Below are positions 12,076 through 23,365 of a DNA stretch of 64,000 bases, one piece after another. The first letter of the stretch is position 1. The number at the start of each line of letters is the position of its first letter. Below the pieces are notes generated by a model. The model saw nothing but the letters and a program-made list of their open reading frames with translations, was not told where the DNA came from and ran no database searches. Both the position numbers and the translations under genes were made by a program. The stretch is from Neurospora tetrasperma FGSC 2508 (lineage: Eukaryota; Ascomycota; Sordariomycetes; Sordariales; Sordariaceae), in NCBI RefSeq assembly GCF_000213175.1, contig NW_009799101.1, forward strand, positions 4,171,955 through 4,235,954, read 5' to 3'.

Positions 12076-13797
12076 TCATCGAACGGAGGGACCAGCAACA
12101 CCCTCCTCCTCCTCCTCCTCGTCATCAGCCGGCGCAGACGTAGGCGCATGGCTTTTCCGCTGGTTATATCCCAAGAAGCTCGTCCTCGCTCCAGCACCGA
12201 GGATCCAGTCCGGAATAGGCGGTGTCATTTCTCCATCTGCCGCATCATCGTGAGCCAGCGATGGTCTAGGCGAGGGCGATGGGCTGCTCACAGCCGGAGT
12301 CTTCCCCTTCATCGGCGACATCGTTGCCTCATCCCTATCATTTCCTTCCTCGTTCCCACCATATCCTTCCTCATCATCGTCGCTCTCCTCCTCATCAGAT
12401 AACCCCTCTTCATCCTCCTCCCTCAGCTCCTCCGCCCTCGTCCCCGGTCTGCTCCCGCATTCATACTTCGTCACCTTTGTCCTAAAGCTTTCTAGTGATC
12501 CTTGCCTGCTCAATGGGCTTGGCACCGCCGGCAAGCTCCCGCTTCGCCTTCTCGTTAGGGTTCGGATGCTATGCTTATCCGAGAGGACCTGCCCGCCGTT
12601 GGGCGCCGCGACCACTACTGTCCCGGGAGACACGATAGCCGGCGGCGTAGGCGAATCTGATCGGAAAAGAGGGTGGATGTGCGCCTCGCTGATGTGCGTT
12701 TCGGACATGGTGGCATGCTGGGTGAAGGCTTCCCGCGCGAACTCCATTGACCGCATAGAGGCGGGGCTGAAGGAGCGGCTGCGGCGGCGGATGGACTTGG
12801 GCGGGACGAACAGACTGTTGCCAAGGTCTAGCTCACTGTCTGTAGGAGGTAAAGCGGGACTGGGTTGCCTGCTGGTCATGGGGCTGGCCGCGATGGTTTC
12901 AAGGAAGGGTGCAGGTGGCATTGCCGGAGAGCAGGCGGGGGCAGCCTCGGCGACAGCCTGTCGGTTTTGAGGGTCAACGGAGTTGATGCCTTCGGAGTTG
13001 AAGCCGTTCTCGAGAGTCATGGCAACGGAGGTGGTCTGACGCTCGTGCATGGCGATTGAATCGATTGAGTCGGACTGGCGCATGCGAAGAGGTAGCGAGT
13101 ACTGGCTGTTGCTCGCTAGGAGATGGGTCTTTGAGGGAATGGGGCGCATGGCTGAGTAGAGCGATGAGCGCCACGAGCTCAGAGAGTTACCCACCGAGTG
13201 TCCATAGCCCGGACGGGGAGTTCCCCGTCCCGACATTGTCGGGTCTTCGAAGCGGACCTTCTCCGTGTTGGGGTTCGTCTGCTGGTAGGGGATCGCCTTG
13301 ACTTGTTGCCTTGGCGAGCTCTCCACGTCTCCTGCGCAACACACGCCGCCCATTCGAACACTGATGAAGCACAGAACCTGGAAGGATAATTGCGCTGCGA
13401 ACGCGACTCCCAATGCCACCGCTCCTCCAACAACGAATCCCGATGTCTTAGTCCCCGCTACCTTCTCTGGTAGCTTTGCCGAATCCTTGCTGAGCAACAC
13501 CAAAGTGGCGATCGACAGCGCAGCAGCCACCGAGCACACAATAAGTCCAGCCCCAAACAATACCCCGTTGAACCTCCTAACCAAGCGTGAAGCCACGCAA
13601 CCTGAGATGAGTTGGAAAGTTGTTGTGAAAAGCGCCAAGCCCTCAAATACCGCGGCGACGATGGTCGTTGTCTGGACTGATGAAGAAGTCTCCTGAGCCA
13701 ATGATCTGGCCAGGATGATGTGAATAACAAATATAGCCGTTGTCGCAAAGACGGCTACTGTGCCCAGCAACGCTGGGATCACAGGTGGTATCGCCAT
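12076..13797 (-). CDS. four-helix membrane protein with long acidic cytoplasmic tail, unknown function
   Basis: Single exon of 573 residues from the ATG at 13797 (context GCAATGG). An upstream in-frame ATG at 13896 would add 33 residues, but the membrane-protein start MAIPPVIPALLG is more natural. Four hydrophobic segments lie at about residues 5-30, 43-66, 77-103 and 120-150. They are followed by about 420 residues of Ser/Pro/Arg-rich sequence and then two very acidic stretches (EEDEEG..EEESDDDEEG and DDEEEEEEG). I do not recognise a named family. The topology is that of fungal plasma-membrane or vacuolar four-helix proteins with a regulatory tail. The tail has many Ser-Pro sites and could be phosphorylated, which is inference. 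Confidence 0.75.
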   Translation of the reverse strand: MAIPPVIPALLGTVAVFATTAIFVIHIILARSLAQETSSSVQTTTIVAAVFEGLALFTTTFQLISGCVASRLVRRFNGVLFGAGLIVCSVAAALSIATLVLLSKDSAKLPEKVAGTKTSGFVVGGAVALGVAFAAQLSFQVLCFISVRMGGVCCAGDVESSPRQQVKAIPYQQTNPNTEKVRFEDPTMSGRGTPRPGYGHSVGNSLSSWRSSLYSAMRPIPSKTHLLASNSQYSLPLRMRQSDSIDSIAMHERQTTSVAMTLENGFNSEGINSVDPQNRQAVAEAAPACSPAMPPAPFLETIAASPMTSRQPSPALPPTDSELDLGNSLFVPPKSIRRRSRSFSPASMRSMEFAREAFTQHATMSETHISEAHIHPLFRSDSPTPPAIVSPGTVVVAAPNGGQVLSDKHSIRTLTRRRSGSLPAVPSPLSRQGSLESFRTKVTKYECGSRPGTRAEELREEDEEGLSDEEESDDDEEGYGGNEEGNDRDEATMSPMKGKTPAVSSPSPSPRPSLAHDDAADGEMTPPIPDWILGAGARTSFLGYNQRKSHAPTSAPADDEEEEEEGVAGPSVR

Positions 13798-16213
13798 TGC
13801 GAGTTGCTGATGTGATGGCAGTCGAACAAATAAAGCGGAAGAGAAAGGACGAAGAACCGAAAACCCAGAGAACCAAAATGTTCGGGTATGAAACACTTAT
13901 GGCTCGGGCTTTCTCGTTCGTCTTTTTGTTTGATGAACCCCAGTGGTTCGTGCTGTGTGGCGGTCCGGACAATGTGTAACCAACGGACGAACGAAACGAA
14001 CGACTCCGGCAAGTTTTCTGATTGGCAAAAAGAGTCCGCGGAGTCACGGAGTCGAAAAAAAAGAAGGTTAATTTGGATAACCTCCCCCGACTCTCACCCC
14101 TCGCTCCCGTCCGGCCGTCTTGCCGTGTGTAAAGGTCTCGTTCGATTCGATCCGCAATTGCTTGTCCCAGGACGTTGGTTAACAATCGGCAGGGTAAAGC
14201 AATCAACAAGGAGCCCAGGCCCTTGGAAAGCTTTAGCTTGCAAGGTGAGTAAAAGTGGTCGGCGGTCAGCAGACAGCAGACGAGAGACACGATCGACCAG
14301 CTAGTGAAGAATAGGTGGGAAAACAAGATGTGGTCTGTGCGTTTTCTGTTTGAGAAAAAGCAAACAACCTCTTGTTAACTTGTCTTGTCTCTCTTTGTGT
14401 GAAGAGCGGTATGCTGCTGGTTTTGATGATGATGACCTTGAAAGCAAGCAAGCAAGCAAACAAGAAACCAGTACAATACCCCAGCCTCCCTTTCTCTCTC
14501 GTTCTCGTTCTCTTCCTCTTTCTCCTGCAGGTTCCCGTATGTCGGTATTGGTCGGTCCACACCAAAAGAACGGCTTCCGACGACGACAGATGTACTGTGT
14601 GTATGTCGTTTTGTTCTTTTTTTGGTCGTGTGTGCTTTGTGCTGTGGTTGGATAGTTTGAAGGAATGTGTTTCAAGCCACGTGCAGCGCAGTGCAGTGTA
14701 GTCGGTAACCAGCCGGTTGGTGAGTTGTTGTTGTAGCAAGTTGAAGAAGTATCGGGTCGGATACCCTTTACTCGATCGATTCCCGAGGCTTGTCTTCTTC
14801 GTTGTGGAAAACCAGTGGTGGCTTTTGAGTATAGGAAGTATTTATGTAAGATGTGCCGAATGACCGATTTTGGGGGTGAAAGAGTAAGATCCAATTCTGT
14901 TACATGCAACAAAAGATCCTCCACGATGATGACGAAGAAACTTTGTTGACACTCTTCACTTCGATCCTCGATGTAATTCTGTAGGTATCCGTAATCCCGG
15001 GATCGGTGGGAAAAAAAGAGTTGGAGAGATTCTAGACCAGGAAGGCTGGTCAACGGGAGGTAAGAGGCATGGAGTCTGGAGCGGAGGTCAAACTGGAGAC
15101 TAAAACTGGGACCTTTGTCGATTGGATGAACGAATGACAGACAAGCTTGAAGTTAAATATGAATGAACGAATGGATGAGAACTGGCCCCAAAAGTCAAGT
15201 CAAGACAAAAGCCTTTGGTAAAAGAGAAAAAAAGAAAAAAGAAAAAAGCTGGGTAAGAGAGACGGAGACAGAGAGAGAGAGAGAGAATGATCCACCCCGA
15301 ACTTCACGGATGGAGTGAATGCTGTGTTGAGTGGGCATCATTGGGTAATAAATGTATTACCAAGAAAACCCTACCCACCCTAGACTATAGTACCGAGGTG
15401 TATGTAAGAAAGAATACACCTAAGAGCTGAAAAGAAAGAAAAGAAGAAAAAAAAGGACCGTACTCGCTCCCTCGCTTGCTCGCTTCGCGTATGTACACTA
15501 CACTAGTCACTAGTCACTACGGGGTGCATGACTCTGAGAAAGTGAGAAGAGAATTGGTTGTTGGACCACTGCAGCTGCTGCAGGTTCGAGATGCCGTGCC
15601 TTACGTGTGGATCCCATTTGTTGTCGTTGTGGGTTTTCAGGTCCGTCGTTTCGGGATGAGGGATGAATGGAGGTGGGTAATAAACATGGGTTGTTTTGGA
15701 GCGAAGCCTCCTTGTTATTCCAGAGAACCGACACTTTTTTTTTTTTTTTTTTTCTTCCTTGCAGGGGTGACATAGAAGCTTAGACTAGGTAGTGCAGTTC
15801 GGACAAGTACAGGTTTGTTAGCTCGAGACCTTACGTCAACTTTCCTATGCGTTTTCATTAGCTAACTAATGCGTGGTTATTACCTTGGAAATGCCATATC
15901 TGATATTCAATATGTTGTATCAATTCCTGTCAATGCCTTTGTAATTCGTACTCTGCTATTTTGATTTGTCTTTGTGAGGTTTGGGACTATGAAGGATAGA
16001 TTTCGTCTACCTAGTGGACAGAGTGCAGTAGAGGTACCTACCTAGTGTACCGAGCTAACAGACGAACCAGCAATGGGCTGTACATCATGCCCCTCCACCC
16101 CCCCTGGTTCCTGGCTGCCTGTCCGCTTCACTTCTTGTACCTGCCAAGCCGTTCTCAGATTCGTCTGTTGAATTACGTACTGGAGTGCATGAGGGGGGGC
16201 AGAGCATTGAAGG

Positions 16214-16239
16214 TCTTCTTCTTCTTCTTCTTCTTCTTC
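16214..16239. repeat. (TTC)n microsatellite
   Basis: Roughly nine tandem TTC units in intergenic DNA. Confidence 0.9.
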
Positions 16240-17264
16240 CCGACTCTCTGGCATTGGTGATCTCCCCTCCGTGCGTATCTTGTAACAGAACCTGGTTAAC
16301 GGGGATCGGCGATGGACTCGCCTGGCCACACATGGGCTTTGAGCCGCCAAGAGACGGGTATTTACCAAGATGAGCATAGATAGAATTCGCAAACCGCTCG
16401 CTCCAAGGTTAGTGTACAAGAGTTAGGCTCGATTTTGCTAGTCCAGGAGTTTACGCCGAGAATGTCGTGAAGGACCGGTCGCACGTCATTTCCGATCCAA
16501 GGACTCTACTAGTATTCCGTGAGAGGCGGTATGTATACATAGTGTAGTCCTGGCTGGCTTGTCGTCGCTATGACTGCTGAACTCGACTACAGTACTACAT
16601 ATACGCTCATCAATCGGCGAGTCCTAGTTCAGGTTTCAGAGACCTTTTTTTTCTGCTGTGTAAAGAAATCAAAGGCGGGGCTAGGGTCGGGTCTCGCTCT
16701 CCTACATGGGGGATACATATCCGTGTGGCGTACGTCAGTCAGTCCAAGGACAGGCCACGGAGAGACAATAAATGCTGAGTAACGTCAAGAGTAGTAAGAT
16801 GCAAGAGATGAACCACCAGATCTAAGCTGCCTCGTCACCTTTGATACTCGTGAGAATGGCTGTCCTCGTCTCTAGCGTGTAGGCCACGAGCAAGCAACAT
16901 TTGTACGCAGATGTCGTTGCAACGAATGGCAAGGGAAAAGGTGGTTTGCGTTGCTCGACAGGTTACATGCACATGCTCGTTCCTATGGATTAAATAAGAT
17001 ATGGGTTCCGGTGCTATGTTTCCAAAGATCGCGGAGGTTGCCATGTTCTGTGCTGGCTTGCGGTGTCGAAGCAGTAAGCCGGAGGGTAGCGGAGAGAAGT
17101 GGGGTCTGTGTACCCCATTCGTAACGGGCAGTATTTGGTAATCGTCGTCCATCGGTTCGAGAAGAGCTTCAAGTTGTCTCCATTGTACACAGTGTTACGC
17201 GCATTCTCTGTGATGCAAGCGAGACCTGCATAGCCCGTATGTAATTCACTTTTGTTGACACTCT

Positions 17265-17285
17265 CGTCGTCGTCGTCGTCGTCGT
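17265..17285. repeat. (CGT)7 microsatellite
   Basis: Seven perfect CGT units in intergenic DNA. Confidence 0.9.
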
Positions 17286-20243
17286 ATTACGAAATGGCAC
17301 TGTACAAGTATCTGCTGCTTGACATCTGATAACGTGGAGTCAGACAGCGACAGCTTTCCCAAGACATTTGATGCTCACAGTGGGCACTCTGAGCACTTGA
17401 AGCTTCGAGTTGTAAAAAAAACCGTCACCCAGGCCGTCGGTTCAGTGTTTAGCAGCAAAGATGAAACTGGAGCTAGACTCCAACAAGATAAAGCTTGCGA
17501 TGCGATCTGTCAGACGCAGGTACCGTGCACGGACCGCGCCCTTGGTCCCTGCACAATGCAATGGAAGGTGGGATTGCGCGAGGTGGGAACTGCTGCTGCT
17601 GCCAAGTGCCCGAGAAAATTCCTCGTAGGGCCCGTTCCACTTCGTCCAGAATTTTTCATGTACTGTAGTGTACACAGTACCGTACGGCGTAAAGCTGCTT
17701 CAGTTCTGTAAAGTAATTTCCGGTTCTTCGTAATCCAAAAGCCTCGATCTTCAACAACAGAGCCTCCTCTTGTCCATGATTCGAATGCTGCTGCCCAAAG
17801 TTCCTTGGATGAAGGGCCGAAAGGAAAAAGAGGCAACAGGTATCTCGGATACACAAGCCACTGCTGTGCCACGACTGAGGAGATGAGATTTTGTGTTGCC
17901 CTTCCTTCGACTTGGAGCCTCATCTCGAGACCTCGATCAGGATTCATTCATCTCAACCATGATTGGTCAATGGCTTCATGCTGTGTGCTCTTAAGATGGA
18001 AAAAAGGGTGGGGGAGGCCGACGGTTGATTTCCACTTCGGCCATGTGCCAACCTAACGGTCGAACAGCTTAGCTTCACCGGCCGGCAGAGCATTTGCGGT
18101 GTTGCAGTTCGCGCATCGTCGTGCCTCCGTTCATTTCATTTTAAACTTGCAGCTCGACAGCAGGCATTTTCCTTGTCAACTACCGACAGCGGTCAAGCGG
18201 TCACGCGACAGCACCGGCAACGAGAGACATTGCTTGTGAAGGGGGCGGAAAGTCAGCGCGGAGATACCCTCAGTTATGGTTTGTTACATACCGCTCTTGA
18301 AAAGACATTTTGAATGTCAGCCAAGGCTTACTTGACAACACTATGTGGTTCTAGAAGCGATCTGGAAACGACACTCCATTTATATGTGTACACTACGAAA
18401 GTCTTGTCCGTTTCATCGACAATGAGCCTGACATCGAGGCTACGTCTCACCCAAACCCCGAAGCCTCAATCCTCAGCGGACTCAAGCCCATCGCCCGAAG
18501 CTCGATGATTGTTCGGTTCTTCGAGAAGGCAACTTCCATTCTCTGCATTCGATTTGAAATCTCTTCACCCGTCCCGTCTCCCCCGAACATATTTTTAATC
18601 CACTTGTATGAACCAGTTGCGGAATGATGATCGAAGATCCCCAAAAGCCTCAGAAATGCGGAAAAGAAAACAACAGCACTACAAATGTTGTGGTGGAGTT
18701 CTCCCAATTTCCCAACAGTGGAGATATCTTCACTTCTTTCAGTTAGACAACCGCAGCTAAAGTTTTCTGACTCTCAGTTCCCGTCCCGTCTGCCGTCCGT
18801 CCATGATTTTCGGCAGCTTGCGGTACGACGGCCCTGCCTGCCATTGATATCACACTCTCAGGTATTTCACATCTTCACAAGCAGATCCCTCAAGATCCCC
18901 GTTCTTCTCATCGATCGCATTGATGTGCTCGCGTGAGTGCTACGCTAGATCGAGCTTGAACCGCATCATGATGCTTCGCGGGTTTCCCTCGATGCCATAA
19001 GCTTGCCAACGAGATCCGACAAAAGGCCGAGAGCAAAGGTGCTGTTGATAGCATCGACAAGCGGGCACCTCTGGATGCCGGTCCGGCAGCATTGCGGCCC
19101 GCTGGGTCCCTACACTAGCAAGCCTAGGAAGAAGCGTCCTAAGTACTCATTGTCTTGGACCATTAGTTTTGATCGGCAAGCAGGCCAACACTATCGGCTG
19201 GTGCCGCGAGGAACTTTTGCATTTTTCCAAGAAAATCACAGTAGTGTAGTATTGAAAAGAGCATCTCGATCTTATCGTGATCTTTAATTATTCGGCAATC
19301 GTGTCAGTTGCGTCATCATTCGACGTACAGATCGAAAACTGGAAAAGTCCGAGTATTATGCGAAGTAATTTCGTCGTTTTCTTGATCGAAAGAAGTCATC
19401 GTGATCCTGCACACACACTTTCGCAGTGTACTACTGTGTAGTCTTAGTGGACGACAAGTAAGTAGAATAGGCCCGCGGGTTTCACCGTGCAGCGAGCGAG
19501 CGACATGTGTCGTCTGTCCCCGGCGGTGAGATTACGGACTCATCCCATCCATCCACCAGATTACGTACTGGAACTGGGCTCACGCGTCCGTTGCGTTGCC
19601 CATGAACATGAAAAAGGCCCGGTGCGCGGACACGCCGGGGCTTACTCCGGCTCGGTTGGATACTGTGTACGTATACTGGGGAGATTAATAAATGCCGAGG
19701 GCAAGCTCTACCTATGCATGTAGTGTAGTGTGGGGCGGATGTTTTGGGACTGTGCGAACCGAACCGAAGGTCAGTGCGCGATGGTCCTGGAAATGTCCGA
19801 GGTCGATACTAAAGAAGAAGAAACTGAAACGACCGCCAGACGGCCTGTGTCTGTAGCAAATCGACGCTATGAACAGCTGTTCAGTCATGTGTATTGATGC
19901 CTAATCGTACTTTATATAGAGCTGTGAATTTCAGGGGGAGAGCCAGAGCACATGGACAATCGGTCATTACTTTAGTTGTTGGTCGGTGTTTTTAGCAACT
20001 TCAAAACTGACCATTGCAAGCCAAGGCAACTCACACGAGACTGAGAATAGGCGAGGCAGTGTGCAGTCAAACACAGAAGTCGATGAAGCTGTACAGTGAT
20101 CTCGAGAGTGTCCTCCCCTCAGACATAAATTAGTAAAGCGAAAAAAAAATATCAACACAAGAGAGAATTAGAAAATGTATAACAGTTGCAAGCCCAAGGG
20201 ATGGAAAAAGACGAACAAGGCAAAAAAGGCAAAAAAGATTGGT

Positions 20244-20336
20244 CTCTCCCGCCGGGAATTGAACCCGGGTCTCGAGCGAATCGAACTGATGTTCAAGCTT
20301 GACAAGCTCACATACTGACCACTATACTACGGAAGA
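20244..20336 (-). tRNA. tRNA-Asp (anticodon GTC) with a 21-nt intron
   Basis: On the minus strand the molecule starts TCTTCCG, which pairs with CGGGAGA at the 3' end and leaves a G discriminator, as expected for tRNA-Asp. The anticodon loop is TTGTCA, then an intron of about 21 nt, then C; the stem TGAGC/GCTCG closes around it. The T arm is CCGGG-TTCAATT-CCCGG. CCA is not encoded, as in eukaryotes. A T6 run (20231-20236 as read on the minus strand) follows and should terminate RNA polymerase III. The gene, intron included, is identical to the copy at 22979-23071. Confidence 0.95.
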
Positions 20337-20867
20337 CTTACAACTGTTGATCAGCTGTCGTAGTTGGTTGTGGAGAATGTTGCTGGCTACTGGACTTATA
20401 TCATGATCTCCAGAGACCGCTTACCAGTCAACACTATGGCAGCTCGTTGATTTCTGCTCAATAAATGACATGCACGCCTTTTCTCGGAATTGTTCGCAAG
20501 AGTTATACTCTCATATGAATGGCGCGTATGCTGGCTAAAGCTGCTGGAGAACGCGTGCACTTGGTAATACATCACGAGAACTGAACCTTTGTAGCACCTA
20601 CAAAATGAAATCTTGAACAAATAAATTCATGTGCGATGCTAAACTAATGAAAATAACTCTGGAGCTCCGTGCCTTCTCCAATAAATGGTACTGATGCGCA
20701 TTCACCGGCACTCCTTCCAAGTATTCAGGCTGCCCTACTATCCAATTCTCCTCTTCTTGTAAGGACAACCTATAACAATCAATGAAGCCCTTTTCGTTGT
20801 CGCCTTTTCCAGCCCACCGATACCGTCTCCCCTACCAATCGTACATTTCCCCTCCTGATGAACCCAT
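20337..20867. other. tRNA 5' flank and oxygenase 3' region
   Basis: The 30 nt next to the tRNA match the 5' flank of the other tRNA-Asp copy (AACTACGACAGCTGATCA, then an AGTTGTAAG/AGCTGTAAG end). The rest is probably the 3' UTR of the oxygenase gene. No further gene is seen. Confidence 0.55.
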
Positions 20868-22112
20868 CTACGCCATCAAAGCAATATGCTTCAACTCCTC
20901 CTGCACCAACTCACCCACTTTCATGGGCGGGTACGTCTTCTCCTCACCTTCATCCCTTCCCAGATTAAACTGCTCCGCCCTCAACCTATGCGCCTCCTCC
21001 GCCAACTTGAGAATAGGCGCAAGGTCATGATCCGAGTTCAGATGCCAGAAGAAAGTCGAGCTGATACGGATCAGCGGGCGGTCGGGGAACTGCTGCTTGC
21101 GCTTCTCAATGACCTCGACGGTGCGCTCGTTGACGACGACCTCGTGGAAGCCGGCCTTGATCAGACCGCCCGTGATGTGCTCGAGCTGCTTGCCGGCTTG
21201 TACCAAGAGGTAGTTACCCGGAGGAATCTTGACGGCGATGCGTTTGCCCGTGTTGCGGGCCCAGATGTGCAGACCGGGATAGCGCGAGCGGCCGTGGATG
21301 GTGAGGAAGTTGAGGTCGGTGTGGAAGCCGGCGAGGATAGTGTCCTTTTGGCCGTACTTGACGAGGTCGGAGGCGGTAGGGGCAAGGAGGTGGGGGCTGT
21401 ATTTGGGGGGGAAGGGGGCCAGGTATCAGTAACTGTGAAAATGCGAGACCGACTATATGTTGTTTTAGTTGGAAGACGAAAAGAAAACCTACCCGTATTT
21501 GCCCGCGTCCTTAAAGCTGCCAGCAGGCAAGCCAAGACCAACGGCAGTCATCTCAGTGAGACCCTCAACAGCGCTCTTCATCGAGGTGCCCCACTGCTGC
21601 ATGGCCGGGTTCCAGCGCTCCTTGATGTGTGGCGCTTGAGGAACGACATTATCCGCGTTCAAGCCGGGAAACTTGGTCTCGTATGGCGGCTGCTCAGCCA
21701 TGCGCCAGAAGAAACGGCACTTGGGGTCGGGGTGGTGGCCGGAAATATCCAAGGGCCTCTCCTCGGGCGCAAGGCGCTGGATGACGTTCAGGCATGGCTC
21801 ATCAACGGCGCACTTGGGCTTCTCGGTGTTCTCCAGAGTCACACCAATCTGGTAGCTCAGCTCGGGGCGTTCATCCTTGCGAAGTTCCTCCTCGGGTTGC
21901 GCAAAGTAGTCCTCTAGGAGGTCAAGGAAGGTCTCGTTGTCCTTCTCTGCGACGCGCGAATCGTGGAGCACGAGAGCACCGTAGGTGATGAGAGCCTTCG
22001 CGGCCTTTTCGCACTCAGCCTTGACTTCGGGGGAGTCGACGGGGTTGTTGAGGTAGACGTCGAGGTCGATGACCGGAAGGTCCATGGAAATTTCCTGGGG
22101 AACAATGCTCAT
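20868..22112 (-). CDS. 2-oxoglutarate/Fe(II)-dependent oxygenase, isopenicillin N synthase-like
   Basis: Two exons, 22112-21493 and 21396-20868, joined in phase 2 across a 96-nt intron (donor GTAGGT, acceptor ATACAG), giving 382 residues. These soluble enzymes use 2-oxoglutarate and oxygen to hydroxylate, desaturate or cyclise small molecules. The N-terminal DIOX_N-type region starts DLPVIDLDVYL. The metal triad is intact: His232 and Asp234 (GFHTDL) with distal His291 (AGFHEVV). Arg317 and Ser319 (RIS) are the expected 2-oxoglutarate-binding pair. Length is normal for the family. The substrate cannot be told from sequence, and no biosynthetic cluster partners are evident. The gene sits between two inverted tRNA-Asp genes. 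Confidence 0.88.
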
Positions 22113-22978
22113 GGTGAAATGCGGGGGTGGGGTCGATTGCCGACACTGCAGATGCGCTGTGATTAAGGGTTCCGAAAAAAAAAAAAAAAAAAAAAAAAAA
22201 AGGGTTCGCTTCGAGGGTGCGATGCGCCAAAATCAACAACACGAAAGAGTTTGATATTCAAAAAAGAGAAAGAGACGTCGGTGGTTTGGAGTTATTATCG
22301 ACAGGTTCACAAAAATATGGTGGTTTTCTAGTTATCAAGGCTTCCCCGATAACATTTTTTTTTTCTTCTGGGCAAAAATACGAAAAGCTTCCTCTCTGGT
22401 CGCGGCCATGACATGGAAGCCCAAACAGGAAGGTCCCCCGCATAACCTGGCGATGAAAGTCAAAGGGTGCCTGTAACGTGCCTCGGATCTGGTAATTCTG
22501 GGCACATCTGGATGCAACCACCACGCATTGGCAGCAGGCCAAGCCCAAATTCTCCGCCTGACTAGCGAAGGATGAGCCCTGAATCCGGCGATATCCGCCA
22601 TCATCCGCCCATCTTGAGGTGTCTAGACGCTGGTGGCTGGGAACGTAAGCAAGTGCTCGCTTCGAGATACCTATGAGCTTGAACCGCACCGGCGGGATTG
22701 CACTTTAAGTTGCTTGTCATCTGCCCGAGGTGTCGATATACATAATGCCAAAAATGGTTAACAGGATAGGAAAAGGACTGGCGATAATACGCCTATGGAG
22801 TTAGTTGTTTTGGGAAAAGACAAGAGGTGATGCTAGACATTAACAAATAGACGCTTCAAATGGAGAGCAGTTACTGTTCAGCGCGTTCTGTCAGAAAGCC
22901 AAATGTTATACAGAAGGTTATAGGGCCAACATCCGCCAAATCTCCCAACAAACTACGACAGCTGATCACAGCTGTAAG
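22113..22978. other. promoter-side region of the oxygenase, up to the rightward tRNA-Asp
   Basis: It contains an A27 run at 22175-22201 just upstream of the oxygenase start. No coding frame is convincing. The last 28 nt before the tRNA are the conserved tRNA-Asp 5' flank. Confidence 0.5.
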
Positions 22979-23071
22979 TCTTCCGTAGTATAGTGGTCAG
23001 TATGTGAGCTTGTCAAGCTTGAACATCAGTTCGATTCGCTCGAGACCCGGGTTCAATTCCCGGCGGGAGAG
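22979..23071 (+). tRNA. tRNA-Asp (anticodon GTC) with a 21-nt intron
   Basis: Identical in sequence to the leftward copy at 20244-20336, intron included, but in the opposite orientation. Acceptor stem TCTTCCG/CGGGAGA, G discriminator, anticodon GTC, intron between anticodon-loop positions 37 and 38. A T5 run at 23083-23087 is the likely polymerase III terminator. Confidence 0.95.
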
Positions 23072-23365
23072 ACCAATTCGTCTTTTTGCATCTATCTTTT
23101 TCTCCAATGTAATGTGTCTGGAACTTTCAACGATATCGATCTTTTTTTTTTTTAAACATTTTACATTTTTCATTCAACCTTCCTTCCCTATATAGTGTCT
23201 AAAAGACATTCATCAAAATGTCCTCAACTCACGCTGTCAAGTAACTCACTGACCTGAGATTTCCCGTGTATATGTTACATAGACAGCACCATCACCCTCC
23301 CTTCACTGCTTCTTCCATCCCACATTCATCTTCTCTCCTTCATCCTCTACCACACCACTCCGCCA

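Larger units (their letters stand above)
13798..20243. other. 6.4 kb region without a supportable gene
   Basis: Upstream of the membrane protein gene, and downstream of the leftward tRNA-Asp, no open frame has the length, splice sites or family resemblance of a gene. The longest frames (14301-15053 minus, 17319-17711 plus, 17510-17947 minus) are of mixed composition and unconvincing. The stretch holds several simple repeats (T19 at 15735-15753, TTC at 16214-16239, CGT at 17265-17285, purine-rich 15220-15290). It also holds several short palindromes built on GTACACT/AGTGTAC. It may include a long 5' leader or non-coding RNAs. Confidence 0.5.

Noticed and set aside
14301-15053. 250-codon minus-strand open frame
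   Set aside because: Mixed composition, no domain, poor start context and no supporting splice structure; it lies where a 5' leader of the downstream membrane-protein gene might be.
17319-17947. Overlapping open frames of 130 and 145 codons on opposite strands
   Set aside because: Neither shows a recognisable motif, and both overlap a palindromic non-coding-looking stretch.
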